From the NCBI RefSeq assembly GCF_000024845.1, contig NC_013501.1:3142874-3206873 (forward strand): a stretch of 64,000 nucleotides of DNA, given 5' to 3'. A program made the translations under genes and the position numbers. Shown piece by piece: positions 50,432 to 62,594 of the stretch. This DNA comes from Rhodothermus marinus DSM 4252. GTDB lineage: Bacteria > Bacteroidota > Rhodothermia > Rhodothermales > Rhodothermaceae. Position 1 is the stretch's first letter. Every line of letters begins with the position of its first letter. The notes under the pieces are model-generated. The model was not told the origin of the DNA. It ran no database searches and saw only the letters and a program-made list of their open reading frames with translations.

Positions 50432-51118
50432 TTACCGAACCGAGGCGTCCGCTTCCGGTTCCGGCGCGACGTGGACCAGGTATTTCTCCGCGAAGAGCGG
50501 ATCGCCCAGCAGCCGGTCCAGCGGCCAGAGCCTGACGTGCAGGTGCGGATCCAGCCGCTCGAGCGCGGCCAGTTCGTCGGTCAGATCGCCGCCTTTGAGG
50601 GCCAGCAGGCCGGGCGGCCAGGCGTCCGGCGACGCCGCAAGCGGTCGGGCCACGCGGCGGTGCCATTGCCAGAGCGTGGCGAGCGGGGCCGTGGCCCGCG
50701 AGACGCTGTAGTGCGCCGCGCCCTCCCAGCGCTCGGCGCGCGCGTGGTGGACCTGCAGGTTCGCCAGTCCCAGCCGTCGGGCCATCGTGCGCACGGCCAG
50801 CACCTTCTTCTGCGCGGCATCGACGGCGTGCACGGTGACCTCGGGAAAGGCGATGGCGAGCGGCACGGCCGGCAAGCCCCCGCCCGTGCCCCAGTCCACC
50901 ACGACGCTGCCCGGCGGAAACGGGCGCCACGTCAACGCCAGACAGTGCAGCAGATGGCGGCGGTGCAGCTCGGGGAGTGTTTCACGTGAAACAAGATTGT
51001 GATGCCGCCCCAGCTCCTGCAACAGCCGGGCATAATGCTCCAGTTGCTCCCGCTGCGCCGGATCGAGCTGCTCCCAGGGATCCCAGCTCACAGACGGTGT
51101 TTCACGTGAAACACGCAT
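50432..51118 (-). CDS. rsmG: 16S rRNA (guanine527-N7)-methyltransferase RsmG
   Basis: A 228-residue RsmG (GidB) that methylates G527 of 16S rRNA. Motifs: LPELHRRHLLHCLAL, VVDWGTGGGLPAVPLAIAFP (SAM binding), VHAVDAAQKKVLAV and RAERWEGAAHYSVSRATAP. Its 5' part contains two perfect parS sites which it translates as VSRET: codons 3-7 (MRVSRETP) and again in HNLVSRETLPEL. A start at 51151 would add the parS-derived MFHVKH and 0-bp spacing from mnmG, so I prefer 51118. It follows mnmG directly, the usual order, but parA and parB do not follow. Confidence 0.92.
   Translation of the reverse strand: MRVSRETPSVSWDPWEQLDPAQREQLEHYARLLQELGRHHNLVSRETLPELHRRHLLHCLALTWRPFPPGSVVVDWGTGGGLPAVPLAIAFPEVTVHAVDAAQKKVLAVRTMARRLGLANLQVHHARAERWEGAAHYSVSRATAPLATLWQWHRRVARPLAASPDAWPPGLLALKGGDLTDELAALERLDPHLHVRLWPLDRLLGDPLFAEKYLVHVAPEPEADASVR
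50978..50993. other. parS site B1 (perfect), within rsmG
   Basis: TGTTTCACGTGAAACA. It lies inside rsmG codons and is translated there as part of LVSRETL. Confidence 0.93.
51098..51113. other. parS site B2 (perfect), within rsmG
   Basis: TGTTTCACGTGAAACA immediately after the chosen rsmG start, translated as RVSRETP; 120 bp from B1 (start to start). Confidence 0.93.
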
Positions 51119-51134
51119 GGAGCCCCGCGCCGGA

Positions 51135-51150
51135 TGTTTCACGTGAAACA
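51135..51150. other. parS site B3 (perfect), between mnmG and rsmG
   Basis: TGTTTCACGTGAAACA in the 33-bp gap between the mnmG stop and the preferred rsmG start; 37 bp from B2. Confidence 0.93.
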
Positions 51151-51151
51151 T

Positions 51152-53053
51152 TCAGGCGGCCTGCGGACGCCGGTAGCGACGAAGCAGCACCATCAGCACC
51201 GAGATGTCGGCCGGACGCACCCCGCTGATGCGCGAGGCCTGCCCCAGATTCTCCGGCCGGATTTTGCTGAGCTTTTCGCGGGCCTCCTTCGAGATGGTCT
51301 CGACCGCCTCGTAGTCGAAGTCCGGCGGAATGCGCCAGTCCTCCAGCTCCCGCATCTTCTCGACCAGCTCCCGCTCCCGGTCCATGTAGCCCTCGTACTT
51401 CAGCTCGATCTCCACGAGCATTTCGACGGGCTCCATGCCCGGCGCCGGCACCACCACCTGCTCGCGCAGCCCGGTGGCCTCGAGCAAATCCCGCAGGTTG
51501 ACCTGCGGCCTGAGCGCCAGCCGCACCAGCCGCTCGGGCCGATCGATCGGCGAGGTGCCCACCCGCTCCAGGTAGCCGTTCACCTGCTCCGGCCGCACGG
51601 TCGTCTCCTCCAGCGCCCGGCGCGTGCGCGCGATCGCCTCCTTCTTTTTCAGCATGCGCTCGTAGCGCTCGCGCGTGGCCAGTCCCAGCCGATAGCCCAG
51701 CTCGGTCAGCCGGAGGTCGGCGTTGTCCTGGCGCAGGAGAATCCGGTGCTCGGCCCGCGAGGTGAACATCCGGTAGGGCTCGTCCGTCCCCTTCGCCACC
51801 AGATCGTCAATCAGTACGCCGATGTAGGCCTCGGAACGCCGCAGCACGACCGGCTCGGCGCCCCGGAGCTTCTGCACGGCGTTGATCCCGGCCATGAGAC
51901 CCTGTGCGGCCGCCTCCTCGTAGCCCGTCGTGCCGTTGATCTGTCCCGCAAAGAACAGCCCCTCGACGTACTTCGTCTCCAGGCTGTAACGAATCTGATA
52001 GGGCGGAAAGTAATCGTACTCGATGGCATAGCCCGGCCGCAACACGTGCACGCGCTCCAGACCGGGAATCTTCCGGAGCGCGGCCACCTGCACCTCCTCG
52101 GGAAGACTCGTCGAAAAGCCGTTCACGTAAACCTCGTAGGTGTCCCAGCCCTCGGGCTCCAGAAAGATGGGATGGCGGTCCCGCTCCGCGAAGCGCTCGA
52201 TCTTGTCTTCGATGGACGGACAGTAGCGCGGTCCCCGGCCTTTGATCCGGCCCGTGAACATGGGACTGCGGTCGAAGCCGGTGCGCAGAATGGCATGCAC
52301 CTCGGGCGTCGTGTAGGTGAGCCAGCAGCTGAGCTGGCGATCCGGGAGCCGGTCCGTCATGTAGGAAAACGGGAGCGGCTCCGAATCGCCCGGCTGTTCC
52401 TGCAACCGGCTGTAGTCGATCGTGCGGCCGTCGATGCGGGGCGGCGTGCCCGTCTTGAGCCGCCCGCTCTCGAAGCCCAGCCGTTCCAGACAGGCCGTCA
52501 GTCCGGTGGCCGCCCGCTCACCCATACGGCCGCCGCCGAGCTGGCGCTCGCCCACGTGAATGACGCCGTTCAGAAACGTGCCGTTCGTCAGAATCACACA
52601 CGGCGCATAGAAGGTCTTGCCGAGCTGCGTGCGCACCCCCTTCACGCGACGGTCTTCGACGAGCACCTCGGTGACCGTGTCGGCCCGCATCCACAGGTTC
52701 GGGATCGACTCCAGCTCGTGCCGCACGGCCTCCGCATAGCGCTTGCGGTCGCACTGGGCGCGCGGCCCCCAGACGGCCGGCCCCTTGCTCCGGTTGAGCA
52801 TCCGGAACTGAATGCCGGTCTGATCGGCCATCCGCCCCATGATCCCGCCCAGCGCATCGATCTCCCGCACCAGGTGCCCCTTGCCGATTCCCCCGATGGC
52901 CGGGTTGCACGACATGCGGCCGATCGTCTCCAGGCTCATCGTGATCAGCAGCGTGCGGGCTCCCATCCGCGCCGCAGCCGCGGCCGCCTCGGCCCCGGCA
53001 TGGCCGCCCCCCACCACGATCACATCGTACCGCTCGTCCGAAAAAATCTCCAT
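51152..53053 (-). CDS. mnmG: tRNA U34 carboxymethylaminomethyl-modifying enzyme MnmG (GidA)
   Basis: A 633-residue FAD enzyme that, with MnmE, modifies wobble U34 in tRNAs. FAD motif [21 protein letters not shown]; conserved [40 protein letters not shown]; and [15 protein letters not shown]-terminal helical domain ending [20 protein letters not shown]. The ATG at 53053 ([11 protein letters not shown]) gives the standard length; an in-frame ATG at 53086 exists. Its partner mnmE is 5 kb away in the same window. Divergent from the histidine kinase genes. Confidence 0.96.
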   Translation of the reverse strand: MEIFSDERYDVIVVGGGHAGAEAAAAAARMGARTLLITMSLETIGRMSCNPAIGGIGKGHLVREIDALGGIMGRMADQTGIQFRMLNRSKGPAVWGPRAQCDRKRYAEAVRHELESIPNLWMRADTVTEVLVEDRRVKGVRTQLGKTFYAPCVILTNGTFLNGVIHVGERQLGGGRMGERAATGLTACLERLGFESGRLKTGTPPRIDGRTIDYSRLQEQPGDSEPLPFSYMTDRLPDRQLSCWLTYTTPEVHAILRTGFDRSPMFTGRIKGRGPRYCPSIEDKIERFAERDRHPIFLEPEGWDTYEVYVNGFSTSLPEEVQVAALRKIPGLERVHVLRPGYAIEYDYFPPYQIRYSLETKYVEGLFFAGQINGTTGYEEAAAQGLMAGINAVQKLRGAEPVVLRRSEAYIGVLIDDLVAKGTDEPYRMFTSRAEHRILLRQDNADLRLTELGYRLGLATRERYERMLKKKEAIARTRRALEETTVRPEQVNGYLERVGTSPIDRPERLVRLALRPQVNLRDLLEATGLREQVVVPAPGMEPVEMLVEIELKYEGYMDRERELVEKMRELEDWRIPPDFDYEAVETISKEAREKLSKIRPENLGQASRISGVRPADISVLMVLLRRYRRPQAA

Positions 53054-53220
53054 CGCACTTTTTTCCAGTTCGTTACCGGAGACCATGCTTAAAACACCGG
53101 AGCCGGCAACGGTTTCGCCTGACCGAACGGGACCGTTCACACTTTCTTTACAGTTGAAAGTTTGGAGAAACACGGGAATGTTTTTTGTTTGAACAACAGG
53201 GTGAACCACCCTTTCCGCGC

Positions 53221-55794
53221 ATGGAAGCCGTATCCATCACCTGCTGGACACCGACGGCGGAGGCGCCGCTTCCGGCGGAGCTGGCCGAGCGACTGCCGCC
53301 GGAGGCCCGGCGCTGGATCGAAACGCTGCGCGAAAACCCGCCCCAGGCGCCGCTGGCCCATCCGTTCGACACGGCCACCGGTCCGCTGCTGCTGCTGGCC
53401 CTTCCCTACCCCTCGGACCCGCCGCTGCTGGTGGTCGCGCTGGACCTGCGCACGATTTTCCCGGAAACGGACACATTTTTCCGCACGCTCGTGCAGAGCC
53501 TGCGGGCCGTGCTCTGGGAAGCCGACGCGCGCACGTTCCGCTTCACCTACGTCAGCCCTCAGGCCGAGGAGCTGCTGGGCTACCCGGTCCATCGCTGGCT
53601 GGAGGAGCCGGACTTCTGGACCGCCCACATCCATCCGGAAGACCGCGACCGAGCCGTCGCCTACTGCCGCGAAACGACCGACCGGGGTGAGGACCACGAC
53701 TTCACCTACCGGATGATTTGCGCCGATGGCCGGGTGGTCTGGGTGCGCGACATCGTCACCGTGGTGCCGGACGAACAGGGGCGCCCGCACCGCCTGCGCG
53801 GCCTGCTGCTGGACATCACCGAGGAGCAGGAAACACGTCGGGAGCTGGAAGTCTTCCGGCAACGCTATCAGGACCTGATCTCGAATAACCCCATCGCCAC
53901 CGGGGTTTACTGCCGCGGCCAGGTGGTCTATGCCAACCCGGCCATGGCCCGGCTTTTCGGCGCAGAGCGGCCCGAAGACCTGCTGGGCAAAACCGCCACC
54001 GACCTGATCCATCCCAGCAATCTGGAGGCGGCGCTGGAAAACGCTCGCAAAGTCGTCGAGCGGCGCGAACCCGTTTCCTACGGCCGCGGCCGCATTCAAC
54101 GGCTGGACGGCCGCTCGGCCATCGTGGACTTCCGGGGCGTGCCCATCACCTGGGAAGGCGCGCGGGCCGTGCTGTTCTTCATGTGGGACGTCAGCGAGCA
54201 GCTCCGCACGGCCCGACGCCTGGCCGAACGCGAAGCCCAGTATCAGGCGCTCTTTGAAAACGCCCCGGCGCCCATGTACGTGCGGCGCGACCGCCAATTC
54301 CTGCTGGTCAACCCGGCCTTCGTCCGCCTGACGGGCTACACGGCCGAGGAGCTGACCGCACCCGGGTTCGACGCAATGCGCCTGATTGCGCCCCAGAGCA
54401 TCCCCGTCGTTCAGGAACGCCTGGCCCGGCGGCGACAGGGTCTTCCTGTACCTCCGCGCTATGAACTCTGGATCCGACGCAAAGACGGGAAGGAAATTCT
54501 CGTCGAGGCCATCTCCATCAACATCCGCTGGGAAGGCGAGCCGGCCGTGCTGGGCTTCTTCCGGGACCTGAGCGCCCAGCATGAAGCGGAAACGTACCTG
54601 CAACAGGCCCGCAGACAGGCCGAAGAGGCCAGTCAGCTCAAAAGCCGCTTCCTGGAGCTGATGACGCACGAGATCCGCACGCCGATCAGCACCATTCTGG
54701 GCTATGCAGATTTGCTCCGGGACGAACTGGCCGACAGGATCCCGCCGGAGCTGCTGGAATTCATCGACGTCATCCGCGAAAGCGGTCGCCGGCTGCTGGG
54801 CACCCTTTCCGACGTGCTGGACCTGAGCCTGCTCGAAACGCAACGCCGCCGGCTGGAAACCGAAGCGGTCAACCTGAACGAGCTGGCGCGCCGACTGGAG
54901 ACCGACTTTGCCCCGATGGCCCGGGCGAAAGGCCTTCGCTGGGAAACGGAAGTGCCCGAGCAGCCGGTGCGCGTGGTGGCCGACGAAGAGGCATTGCACC
55001 GGGCGCTGGCCAACATCGTGCACAACGCCGTCAAGTTCACCGAAAGCGGCACGGTGCAGCTGCGCGTCGGCCAGCACGGCGGGGAGGGCTGGATCCAGGT
55101 ACGCGACACCGGTCCCGGCATGGATCCGGCGTTCGCCCGCACCGGACTGTTCGAGCCATTCCGTCAGGAATCGGAAGGCACGAACCGCCACCATGAAGGG
55201 GCCGGGCTGGGCATGACCGTCGCCCGCCGCTTCGTCGAGGCCATGCGGGGCCGCATTGAAGTGGACACGGCGCCCGGACGGGGCACCACCGTAACGGTGC
55301 ATCTGCCCCTGCTCGAAGCGCAACCGTCGCCCACGGCCTCGGCGCTGCATCCGGAAGCCCCCGACCTGCGCCGGCTCCAGCAGCGCCTTCGGGCGCACCA
55401 TCCGCGCATCCTGATCGTCGAAGACAACCCGGAAAATGCCCGCTTTCTGGAACTGGCGCTGCAGGACGTGGCCGAGGTGACGGTGGCCGCCGACGCCACA
55501 CGGGCCCTGGAAGCGATCGACGCCCATCTGCTGGAAAACAGGCGCTTCGATCTGATTCTGCTGGACCTGAATCTGCCCGGCGACTTCAACGGCCAGGCGC
55601 TGCTCCATGAGATCCGCCGGCGTCCGGCCTACCACCACGTGCCCGTTGTCGCCCAGACCGCCTATGCCGAGCCCTTCCGGCCGGAAGACTTCCTGGCCGA
55701 AGGGTTCGACGGCTTTCTGATCAAACCCATCGACCGCCTGACGCTCTACCGCGAACTGGACCGCCTGCTGACCCGGCAACCGACGCCCTCCTGA
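53221..55794 (+). CDS. Soluble multi-PAS hybrid histidine kinase
   Basis: An 857-residue hybrid kinase with no transmembrane segment. After an N-terminal region of about 85 residues come three PAS domains (about 95-215, 225-335 and 340-460), HisKA with the phospho-His at 483 ([17 protein letters not shown]), HATPase_c with DTGPGMD, and a C-terminal receiver with Asp782 ([12 protein letters not shown]). PAS motifs include [19 protein letters not shown]. Start chosen at ATG 53221; a TTG at 53185 extends it. It reads divergent from mnmG and 1 bp before the second kinase. No separate response regulator lies nearby. Confidence 0.86.
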   Translation: MEAVSITCWTPTAEAPLPAELAERLPPEARRWIETLRENPPQAPLAHPFDTATGPLLLLALPYPSDPPLLVVALDLRTIFPETDTFFRTLVQSLRAVLWEADARTFRFTYVSPQAEELLGYPVHRWLEEPDFWTAHIHPEDRDRAVAYCRETTDRGEDHDFTYRMICADGRVVWVRDIVTVVPDEQGRPHRLRGLLLDITEEQETRRELEVFRQRYQDLISNNPIATGVYCRGQVVYANPAMARLFGAERPEDLLGKTATDLIHPSNLEAALENARKVVERREPVSYGRGRIQRLDGRSAIVDFRGVPITWEGARAVLFFMWDVSEQLRTARRLAEREAQYQALFENAPAPMYVRRDRQFLLVNPAFVRLTGYTAEELTAPGFDAMRLIAPQSIPVVQERLARRRQGLPVPPRYELWIRRKDGKEILVEAISINIRWEGEPAVLGFFRDLSAQHEAETYLQQARRQAEEASQLKSRFLELMTHEIRTPISTILGYADLLRDELADRIPPELLEFIDVIRESGRRLLGTLSDVLDLSLLETQRRRLETEAVNLNELARRLETDFAPMARAKGLRWETEVPEQPVRVVADEEALHRALANIVHNAVKFTESGTVQLRVGQHGGEGWIQVRDTGPGMDPAFARTGLFEPFRQESEGTNRHHEGAGLGMTVARRFVEAMRGRIEVDTAPGRGTTVTVHLPLLEAQPSPTASALHPEAPDLRRLQQRLRAHHPRILIVEDNPENARFLELALQDVAEVTVAADATRALEAIDAHLLENRRFDLILLDLNLPGDFNGQALLHEIRRRPAYHHVPVVAQTAYAEPFRPEDFLAEGFDGFLIKPIDRLTLYRELDRLLTRQPTPS

Positions 55795-55795
55795 G

Positions 55796-58129
<2,334 letters not shown>

Positions 58130-58153
<24 letters not shown>

Positions 58154-59518
58154 GAAGATCTGGTCGAGCACGTCTTCGGTGGTGATCTCGCCGGTGATGG
58201 CGCCCAGCTCGTGAAGGGCGCGGCGAAGTTCAAGCGCCAGCAGGTCGCCGCTAAGCCCCTGATCGAGCGCGGCCCGCGCGGCCTGCACCGCCTCGCGGGC
58301 ACGCGCCAGATGCTGACGGTGGCGCTGGTTCATCACGACGGCCGAGTCGTCCATGCTGCCCAGGTCAGCCGTCACGGCCGCCACCAGCTCCCGGACGAGC
58401 GGCTGCAACTCGGCGGCATCCTCGCGGGCCCTGCGGGCCGAAAGCGCCAGCACCGGACGGTCCAGCGCGAGAAGCTCCGGGGCCGAGTCGAGCAGGTCCC
58501 GCTTGTTGCCCACCACGATGACCGGAAGCGCCGGCTGCTCAGTGCGGAGCCGGGTCAGGTAGGCCTGCTCGTCGGGCGCCAGCCCCACGGTCAGGTCGAA
58601 GACGTACACGAGCACCTCGGCCGCCGCGATGGCCTGCTGCGCCCGGCGCACGCCCTCGGCCTCGATCTCGTCGGCCGTCGCGCGAAGCCCGGCCGTGTCC
58701 ACGAACCGAAAGCGAAGGCCTTCGATCTCCGCTTCGGCCTCGATCTGGTCGCGCGTGGTGCCCGGCACAGGACTGACGATAGCACGGTCCTGTCCCAGCA
58801 GGGCATTGAGCAGCGTCGATTTGCCGGCGTTCGGCCGCCCGCCGATCACCACACGCACGCCATCGCGGAGCAACTCACCCAGCCGGTAGGAGCGCAACAG
58901 TTCGTCGAGCAGCCGCCCGGTGCGGTCCAGCAGCGCCTCGAGCTGCGCGCGGTCGGCGAACTCCACGTCTTCGTCCGAGAAGTCCAGCTCCAGCTCCACG
59001 TAGGCGCACAGCTCCAGCAGGTCGCTGCGGAGGCGCTGCAGTTGCTCGGAGTAGCGGCCCTGCAGGTGCGCCAGCGACACGCGGTGGGCCCGGGTGGAGC
59101 CCGCGTGGATCAGATCGGCGACGGCCTCGGCCTGCGCCAGATCGAGCTTGCCGTTCAGAAACGCCCGGAGCGTGAACTCGCCGGGCTCGGCCAGCCGCGC
59201 CCCGTGGTGCAGGAGCGTCTCCAGAATGAGCTGCGGTGCCAGGTCGCCGCCGTGACAGGTCAGTTCCACCACGTCCTCGCCCGTGTAGGAGCGCGGCGTC
59301 CGGAAGACCGTGGCCACCACCTGATCGATGGGCTCACCGTCCGGGCTCAGCACGTAGCCGAAATGCGCCGTGTGCGAGGGCACCGCCTGCAGGTCGGCCC
59401 CCCGGAAGCAGGCCGCCGCAATCCGGCATGCCTCCGGTCCCGACAGCCGCACAATGGCCAGAGCCGCCCGTCCGCGGGCCGTGGCAATGGCCGCGATCGT
59501 GTCGCCCCGCTGCCGCAT
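58130..59518 (-). CDS. mnmE: tRNA modification GTPase MnmE
   Basis: A 462-residue GTPase that forms, with MnmG, the cmnm5U34 tRNA modification complex. N-terminal TrmE domain opens GDTIAAIATARGRAALAIVRLS, with folate-site residues; the inserted G domain has GRPNAGKSTLLNALLGQDRA, PGTTRD and DTAGLRATAD; the C-terminal end is the family CIGK motif (FSRFCIGK). Full length. It precedes yidC in the minus-strand reading order by convention; here it lies downstream of yidC with 18 bp spacing, so yidC and mnmE are likely co-transcribed. Confidence 0.96.
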
Positions 59519-59536
59519 CGCCCCACACCTGCTACG

Positions 59537-61360
59537 TTATCGACGGGTCCGGGCTTGCTTCCTGCGCCGGGCTTCGGCCGCTTTACGGGCCGCCTTCTGC
59601 GCGGCCCGGCGATCTCCCTGCCCGTCCACCGCCGCCTTCGTTTTTTCTTTCTCCAGCGAGCGATTGATCCAGAACTGCTGAATCGCCGAGAAGATGTTGT
59701 AGCAGAGGTAGTAGAGGTTCAGCGCCGAGGACAGCCGGTTGAAAATCGCGAAGATAAAGACCGGGAAGACGTAGGTCAGGATCTTCGTCTGCGGGTTCGA
59801 GGGCGTCGAGGCGGACTGAATGCGCATCTGGATGATCATGGAAAGACCCATCAGCAGCGTGAAGCCCGCCACGAAGTCGCCGTAGAGCGGAATCTTGAAC
59901 GGAAGGTGCAGGATGGGATCCGGCGCCGAGAGGTCCTTCGCCCAGAGGAAGGCCTGCTGGCGCACGATGAGCGACTGCTGGAAGTACTGCCAGAGCGCGA
60001 TCAGCACGGGCCACTGCAGCAGCATCGGGAGGCATCCGCCCAGCGGATTGATCTTCTTCTCCCGATAGAGCTTCATCAGGGCTTCCTGCTGCTTCTGGGG
60101 ATTGTCCGCGTACTTTTCGCGGATGGCCTCCAGCTCGGGCTGCAGCTCCCGCATCTTTGCCATGTTGCGGAACGAAGCCCGCGTGAGCGGATAGAGCGCG
60201 ATCTTGACCAGCAGCGCGAAGACGATGATGGCCAGCCCGTAGTTGCCCAGCAGGCGCCCCAGCAGCGTGAAGAGCGGAATGAAGACGAACTTGGCCAGCG
60301 GCCGGGTCATCCACTCGAAGGCGTCCCAGCCGTAATCGACCATGTCGTAGAGCCCCAGATCGTAGCGAGCCAGGCGGAAGTATTCCATGGGGCCCAGGTA
60401 GAGCCGGAATTCATCCACCTGCCCGTCTTCGGGCCGGGGCATCAACAGCCGCGCGGCGTAGTCTTCCCAGTACGAGGGATCTTCGGGTTCGCCCAGTCGC
60501 TCGCCGACCAGCTCGGCCCCCCGGGTCTCGCCGGAGGGTATCATCACGGCCGTGAAGAACTTGTTCTTGACGGCCACCCAGTCGACCTGTCCGGCCAGGC
60601 GCTTTTCCTCGGTGCGCTGTCCGTCGAGCGTGATCTTTTCCAGCTCGCCGCCGCTGCGGGCGAAGGCGCCGCTGTGCCGGGCCTCGTCGTCACGGTCGCG
60701 CTCGGCGAACGGCACGCCACCGTTCCAGACCAGCTCGTAGCCTTCGATGGTGCTGAAGGTGGCCGCGCCCTCCTGCTCGACGCGAAGCCGGACCTCGTAG
60801 TCGCCTGGAAGGAACGTGTAAACCTGGCGAATGCGGCCGTCGCCGACGGGCACCTCGAAGGCCACCTCGACCGGCTCGTCGGCCACGCGGATCGTGTCGG
60901 CCGTCGTGGCCGTCCGGAAGTACAGCGCGCGCGTATCGACCAGGTGGTTGGTCGGTGTGGTGAAGACCAGACTCAGCGCACCGGGTTTGGTGGTATCGAC
61001 GAGCTGGACGGGCGTCTCGAAGTCGTACTGTTTGTATTTCTTGAGCTTCAGCGAGACCAGCGTGGCCCCTTTCGTGGAGAGCTGCGCCTCGTAGAGATCG
61101 GTTTCGATCGTGATGGTGCGGGCCCGGCCGTTGCGGGCGGCGGCCAGCAGCGTGTCGTTCAACGGGCCCGCCAGCAGCGGCGCGCCGGGAGCGGTTGGAG
61201 CTTCTTCCTGAGCGATGACTTCCTGCGCGGCGGTATCCTCCTGCTGGAGCGAGTCGCGCGCGGCCGTCGTCGGCGGTGGCGGCGGTGGGGCCAGCCACCA
61301 CAGCCAGACGAACATGATCAGCGCGGTCAGGATCGTGGCGATGACAACGTTGCGGTCCAC
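59537..61360 (-). CDS. yidC: Membrane protein insertase YidC
   Basis: A 607-residue insertase. N-terminal TM (VVIATILTALIMFVWLWWLA), large periplasmic beta-sandwich domain (about 60-350), then the conserved five-helix core: RPLAKFVFIPLFTLLGRLLGNYG, then YPLTRASFRNMAKM and PLGGCLPMLLQWPVLIALWQYF, ending in a basic tail with the K/R cluster that contacts ribosomes. GTG start (MDRNVVIATI). Usually rnpA and yidD precede; yidD is absent between rnpA and yidC here (75 bp). Confidence 0.96.
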   Translation of the reverse strand: MDRNVVIATILTALIMFVWLWWLAPPPPPPTTAARDSLQQEDTAAQEVIAQEEAPTAPGAPLLAGPLNDTLLAAARNGRARTITIETDLYEAQLSTKGATLVSLKLKKYKQYDFETPVQLVDTTKPGALSLVFTTPTNHLVDTRALYFRTATTADTIRVADEPVEVAFEVPVGDGRIRQVYTFLPGDYEVRLRVEQEGAATFSTIEGYELVWNGGVPFAERDRDDEARHSGAFARSGGELEKITLDGQRTEEKRLAGQVDWVAVKNKFFTAVMIPSGETRGAELVGERLGEPEDPSYWEDYAARLLMPRPEDGQVDEFRLYLGPMEYFRLARYDLGLYDMVDYGWDAFEWMTRPLAKFVFIPLFTLLGRLLGNYGLAIIVFALLVKIALYPLTRASFRNMAKMRELQPELEAIREKYADNPQKQQEALMKLYREKKINPLGGCLPMLLQWPVLIALWQYFQQSLIVRQQAFLWAKDLSAPDPILHLPFKIPLYGDFVAGFTLLMGLSMIIQMRIQSASTPSNPQTKILTYVFPVFIFAIFNRLSSALNLYYLCYNIFSAIQQFWINRSLEKEKTKAAVDGQGDRRAAQKAARKAAEARRRKQARTRR

Positions 61361-61435
61361 GGCAGGGCCTTCTTCTGGCTCGGCAATTCAAACGGAGCAG
61401 GATACGGAGCGGATGACCCGCTGTTCCGTCTCCGC

Positions 61436-61840
61436 TCAGCCTTCAAGTAGTGTGTTTTTGAGCTGTTCCGTCAGGCGCCGGAGCGCCTCGGGCAGGTCGC
61501 GGCGAATGCATTCGCGGGCGACGGCCGGATCGGCCCGGTAGAGAATCATCAGCGTGAGCGTGTCGGGCCGATTCCGGAACAACTCCACCAGCGGATGCTG
61601 GTGCAGGCGGTAGGTTTCGCGGAGCAGGCGGCGAATGCGGTTGCGCACCACGGCGCGTCGGGCCTGGCGTCCGGCCGAAAAGCCCACCTGTACCGGCACG
61701 TCGGCGCCCACTTCGCTACGCGGCACCACGCGGTAGAGCAGCCGCACGCACCCCCTGGCGACGGTGCCGACGTCGGTCCGCGATCGGTCGAATAACGGAC
61801 GAATCAGGCGCTGACGCCGCAACCGAAAGGCGCGCGGCAA
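61436..61840 (-). CDS. rnpA: Ribonuclease P protein component
   Basis: A 134-residue RNase P protein for tRNA 5' maturation. The signature RNR-type motif is clear: QARRAVVRNRIRRLLRETYR near residue 75, with upstream FSAGRQ. It appears to begin at a TTG in LPRAFRLRRQRLIRPLF, but the family's opening residues (typically N-R-LP) extend into the upstream DNA, which stays in frame with no ATG or GTG as far as a TGA just before a C9 run (61860-61868). A base change in that run would link a GTG frame to it. The start is therefore doubtful. Confidence 0.92.
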   Translation of the reverse strand: MPRAFRLRRQRLIRPLFDRSRTDVGTVARGCVRLLYRVVPRSEVGADVPVQVGFSAGRQARRAVVRNRIRRLLRETYRLHQHPLVELFRNRPDTLTLMILYRADPAVARECIRRDLPEALRRLTEQLKNTLLEG

Positions 61841-61908
61841 CCGGTTCGTGCCCCGCGGGCCCCCCCCCGGATGGTGCCTGCTCCTGCGGCGTCACCCTGA
61901 AGACGGGT

Positions 61909-62067
61909 TCACTTGCCCGACATCCGGTCGCTGACGGTCAGGCTCTTACGGCCTTTTTTGCGGCGGCGGGCCAGAATCTTGCGGCCGTCCTTCGTCTTCA
62001 TCCGGGCCCGGAAGCCGTGCGTGTTCAGACGCTTGCGACGGCTCGGCTGATACGTACGCTTGGGCAT
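61909..62067 (-). CDS. rpmH: 50S ribosomal protein L34
   Basis: A 52-residue L34. The sequence starts [20 protein letters not shown], the family signature, followed by [20 protein letters not shown]. It ends in SGK, a few residues longer than usual at the C-terminus. It is followed downstream by rnpA in the usual order (68 bp to its chosen start). In most bacteria dnaA lies upstream of rpmH in divergent orientation; here two tRNA genes occupy that side. Confidence 0.97.
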   Translation of the reverse strand: MPKRTYQPSRRKRLNTHGFRARMKTKDGRKILARRRKKGRKSLTVSDRMSGK

Positions 62068-62124
62068 GGCGTGTTCGGGTCTATTTCAGGAAGCCTTTTT
62101 CGCTCGAAAACGGCTGCTGAAACG

Positions 62125-62163
62125 CCCGCCCGACGGTCAGGTTGCCTGGAACCTGCGGGCGGG
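62125..62163. other. Long imperfect inverted repeat upstream of rpmH
   Basis: CCCGCCCG at 62125-62132 pairs with CGGGCGGG at 62156-62163, and inside them AGGTT pairs with AACCT around a GCCTGG loop. No T-tract follows. It lies in the rpmH leader or between divergent promoters and may be an RNA regulatory element; function is unknown. Confidence 0.6.
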
Positions 62164-62223
62164 ATCAGGCGATAGAAGGATCCGGAATTTACAATGCACC
62201 GGCAACGTGCGGCACGGGTCCTC

Positions 62224-62253
62224 TTGACATTCACCGAAAACCTGCAGTAAACT
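62224..62253 (+). promoter_or_regulatory. Predicted promoter for the tRNA genes
   Basis: TTGACA at 62224-62229 and TAAACT at 62248-62253, 18 bp apart, resembling a strong vegetative promoter. It lies 39 bp before tRNA-Gly. Confidence 0.65.
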
Positions 62254-62292
62254 TAATGTTGCCCGTGCCTGGAAAGGGCCGGTGACGAACGA

Positions 62293-62365
62293 GCGGAAGT
62301 AGCTCAGTTGGTAGAGCATCAGCTTCCCAAGCTGAGGGTCGCGGGTTCGAGTCCCGTCTTCCGCT
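62293..62365 (+). tRNA. tRNA-Gly (anticodon CCC)
   Basis: A 73-nt cloverleaf: acceptor GCGGAAG with CTTCCGC, D stem GCTC-GAGC, anticodon stem TCAGC-GCTGA with loop TTCCCAA (anticodon CCC, reading GGG), T stem GCGGG-CCCGT with TTCGAGT. Discriminator T as usual for Gly. CCA is not encoded. Confidence 0.93.
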
Positions 62366-62379
62366 CCCACGCGAATGTG

Positions 62380-62420
62380 GCGATTGCCCCCCGAATGCCG
62401 GGCGCGGCAATCGCTTTTTT
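62380..62420 (+). terminator. Terminator-like hairpin between the two tRNA genes
   Basis: GCGATTGCC and GGCAATCGC form a 9-bp stem followed by TTTTTT. The loop of about 17 nt is CG-rich. It ends 11 bp before tRNA-Val. Confidence 0.8.
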
Positions 62421-62431
62421 CGTGAACACGC

Positions 62432-62505
62432 GGGCGGTTAGCTCAGCTGGTTAGAGCGCCTGCCTTACAAGCAGGAGGTCAGTGGTTCGAGTCCACTACC
62501 GCCCA
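62432..62505 (+). tRNA. tRNA-Val (anticodon TAC)
   Basis: A 74-nt cloverleaf: acceptor GGGCGGT with ACCGCCC, D stem GCTC-GAGC, anticodon stem CCTGC-GCAGG with loop CTTACAA (anticodon TAC), T stem AGTGG-CCACT with TTCGAGT. Discriminator A. CCA not encoded. Only 11 bp separate it from the preceding terminator-like hairpin. Confidence 0.94.
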
Positions 62506-62534
62506 CGTTCGATTCATGGCGCCCTCCTGTGTTT

Positions 62535-62562
62535 GCCCGTGCTCCGGCACGGGCTTTTTTTT
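62535..62562 (+). terminator. Intrinsic terminator after the tRNA genes
   Basis: GCCCGTGC and GGCACGGGC-type arms (8-bp stem, TCCG loop) followed by eight T residues, 30 bp after tRNA-Val. Confidence 0.9.
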
Positions 62563-62594
62563 ATTGCCTCAAAGCGCTCCGTCACTTCTTCTTC

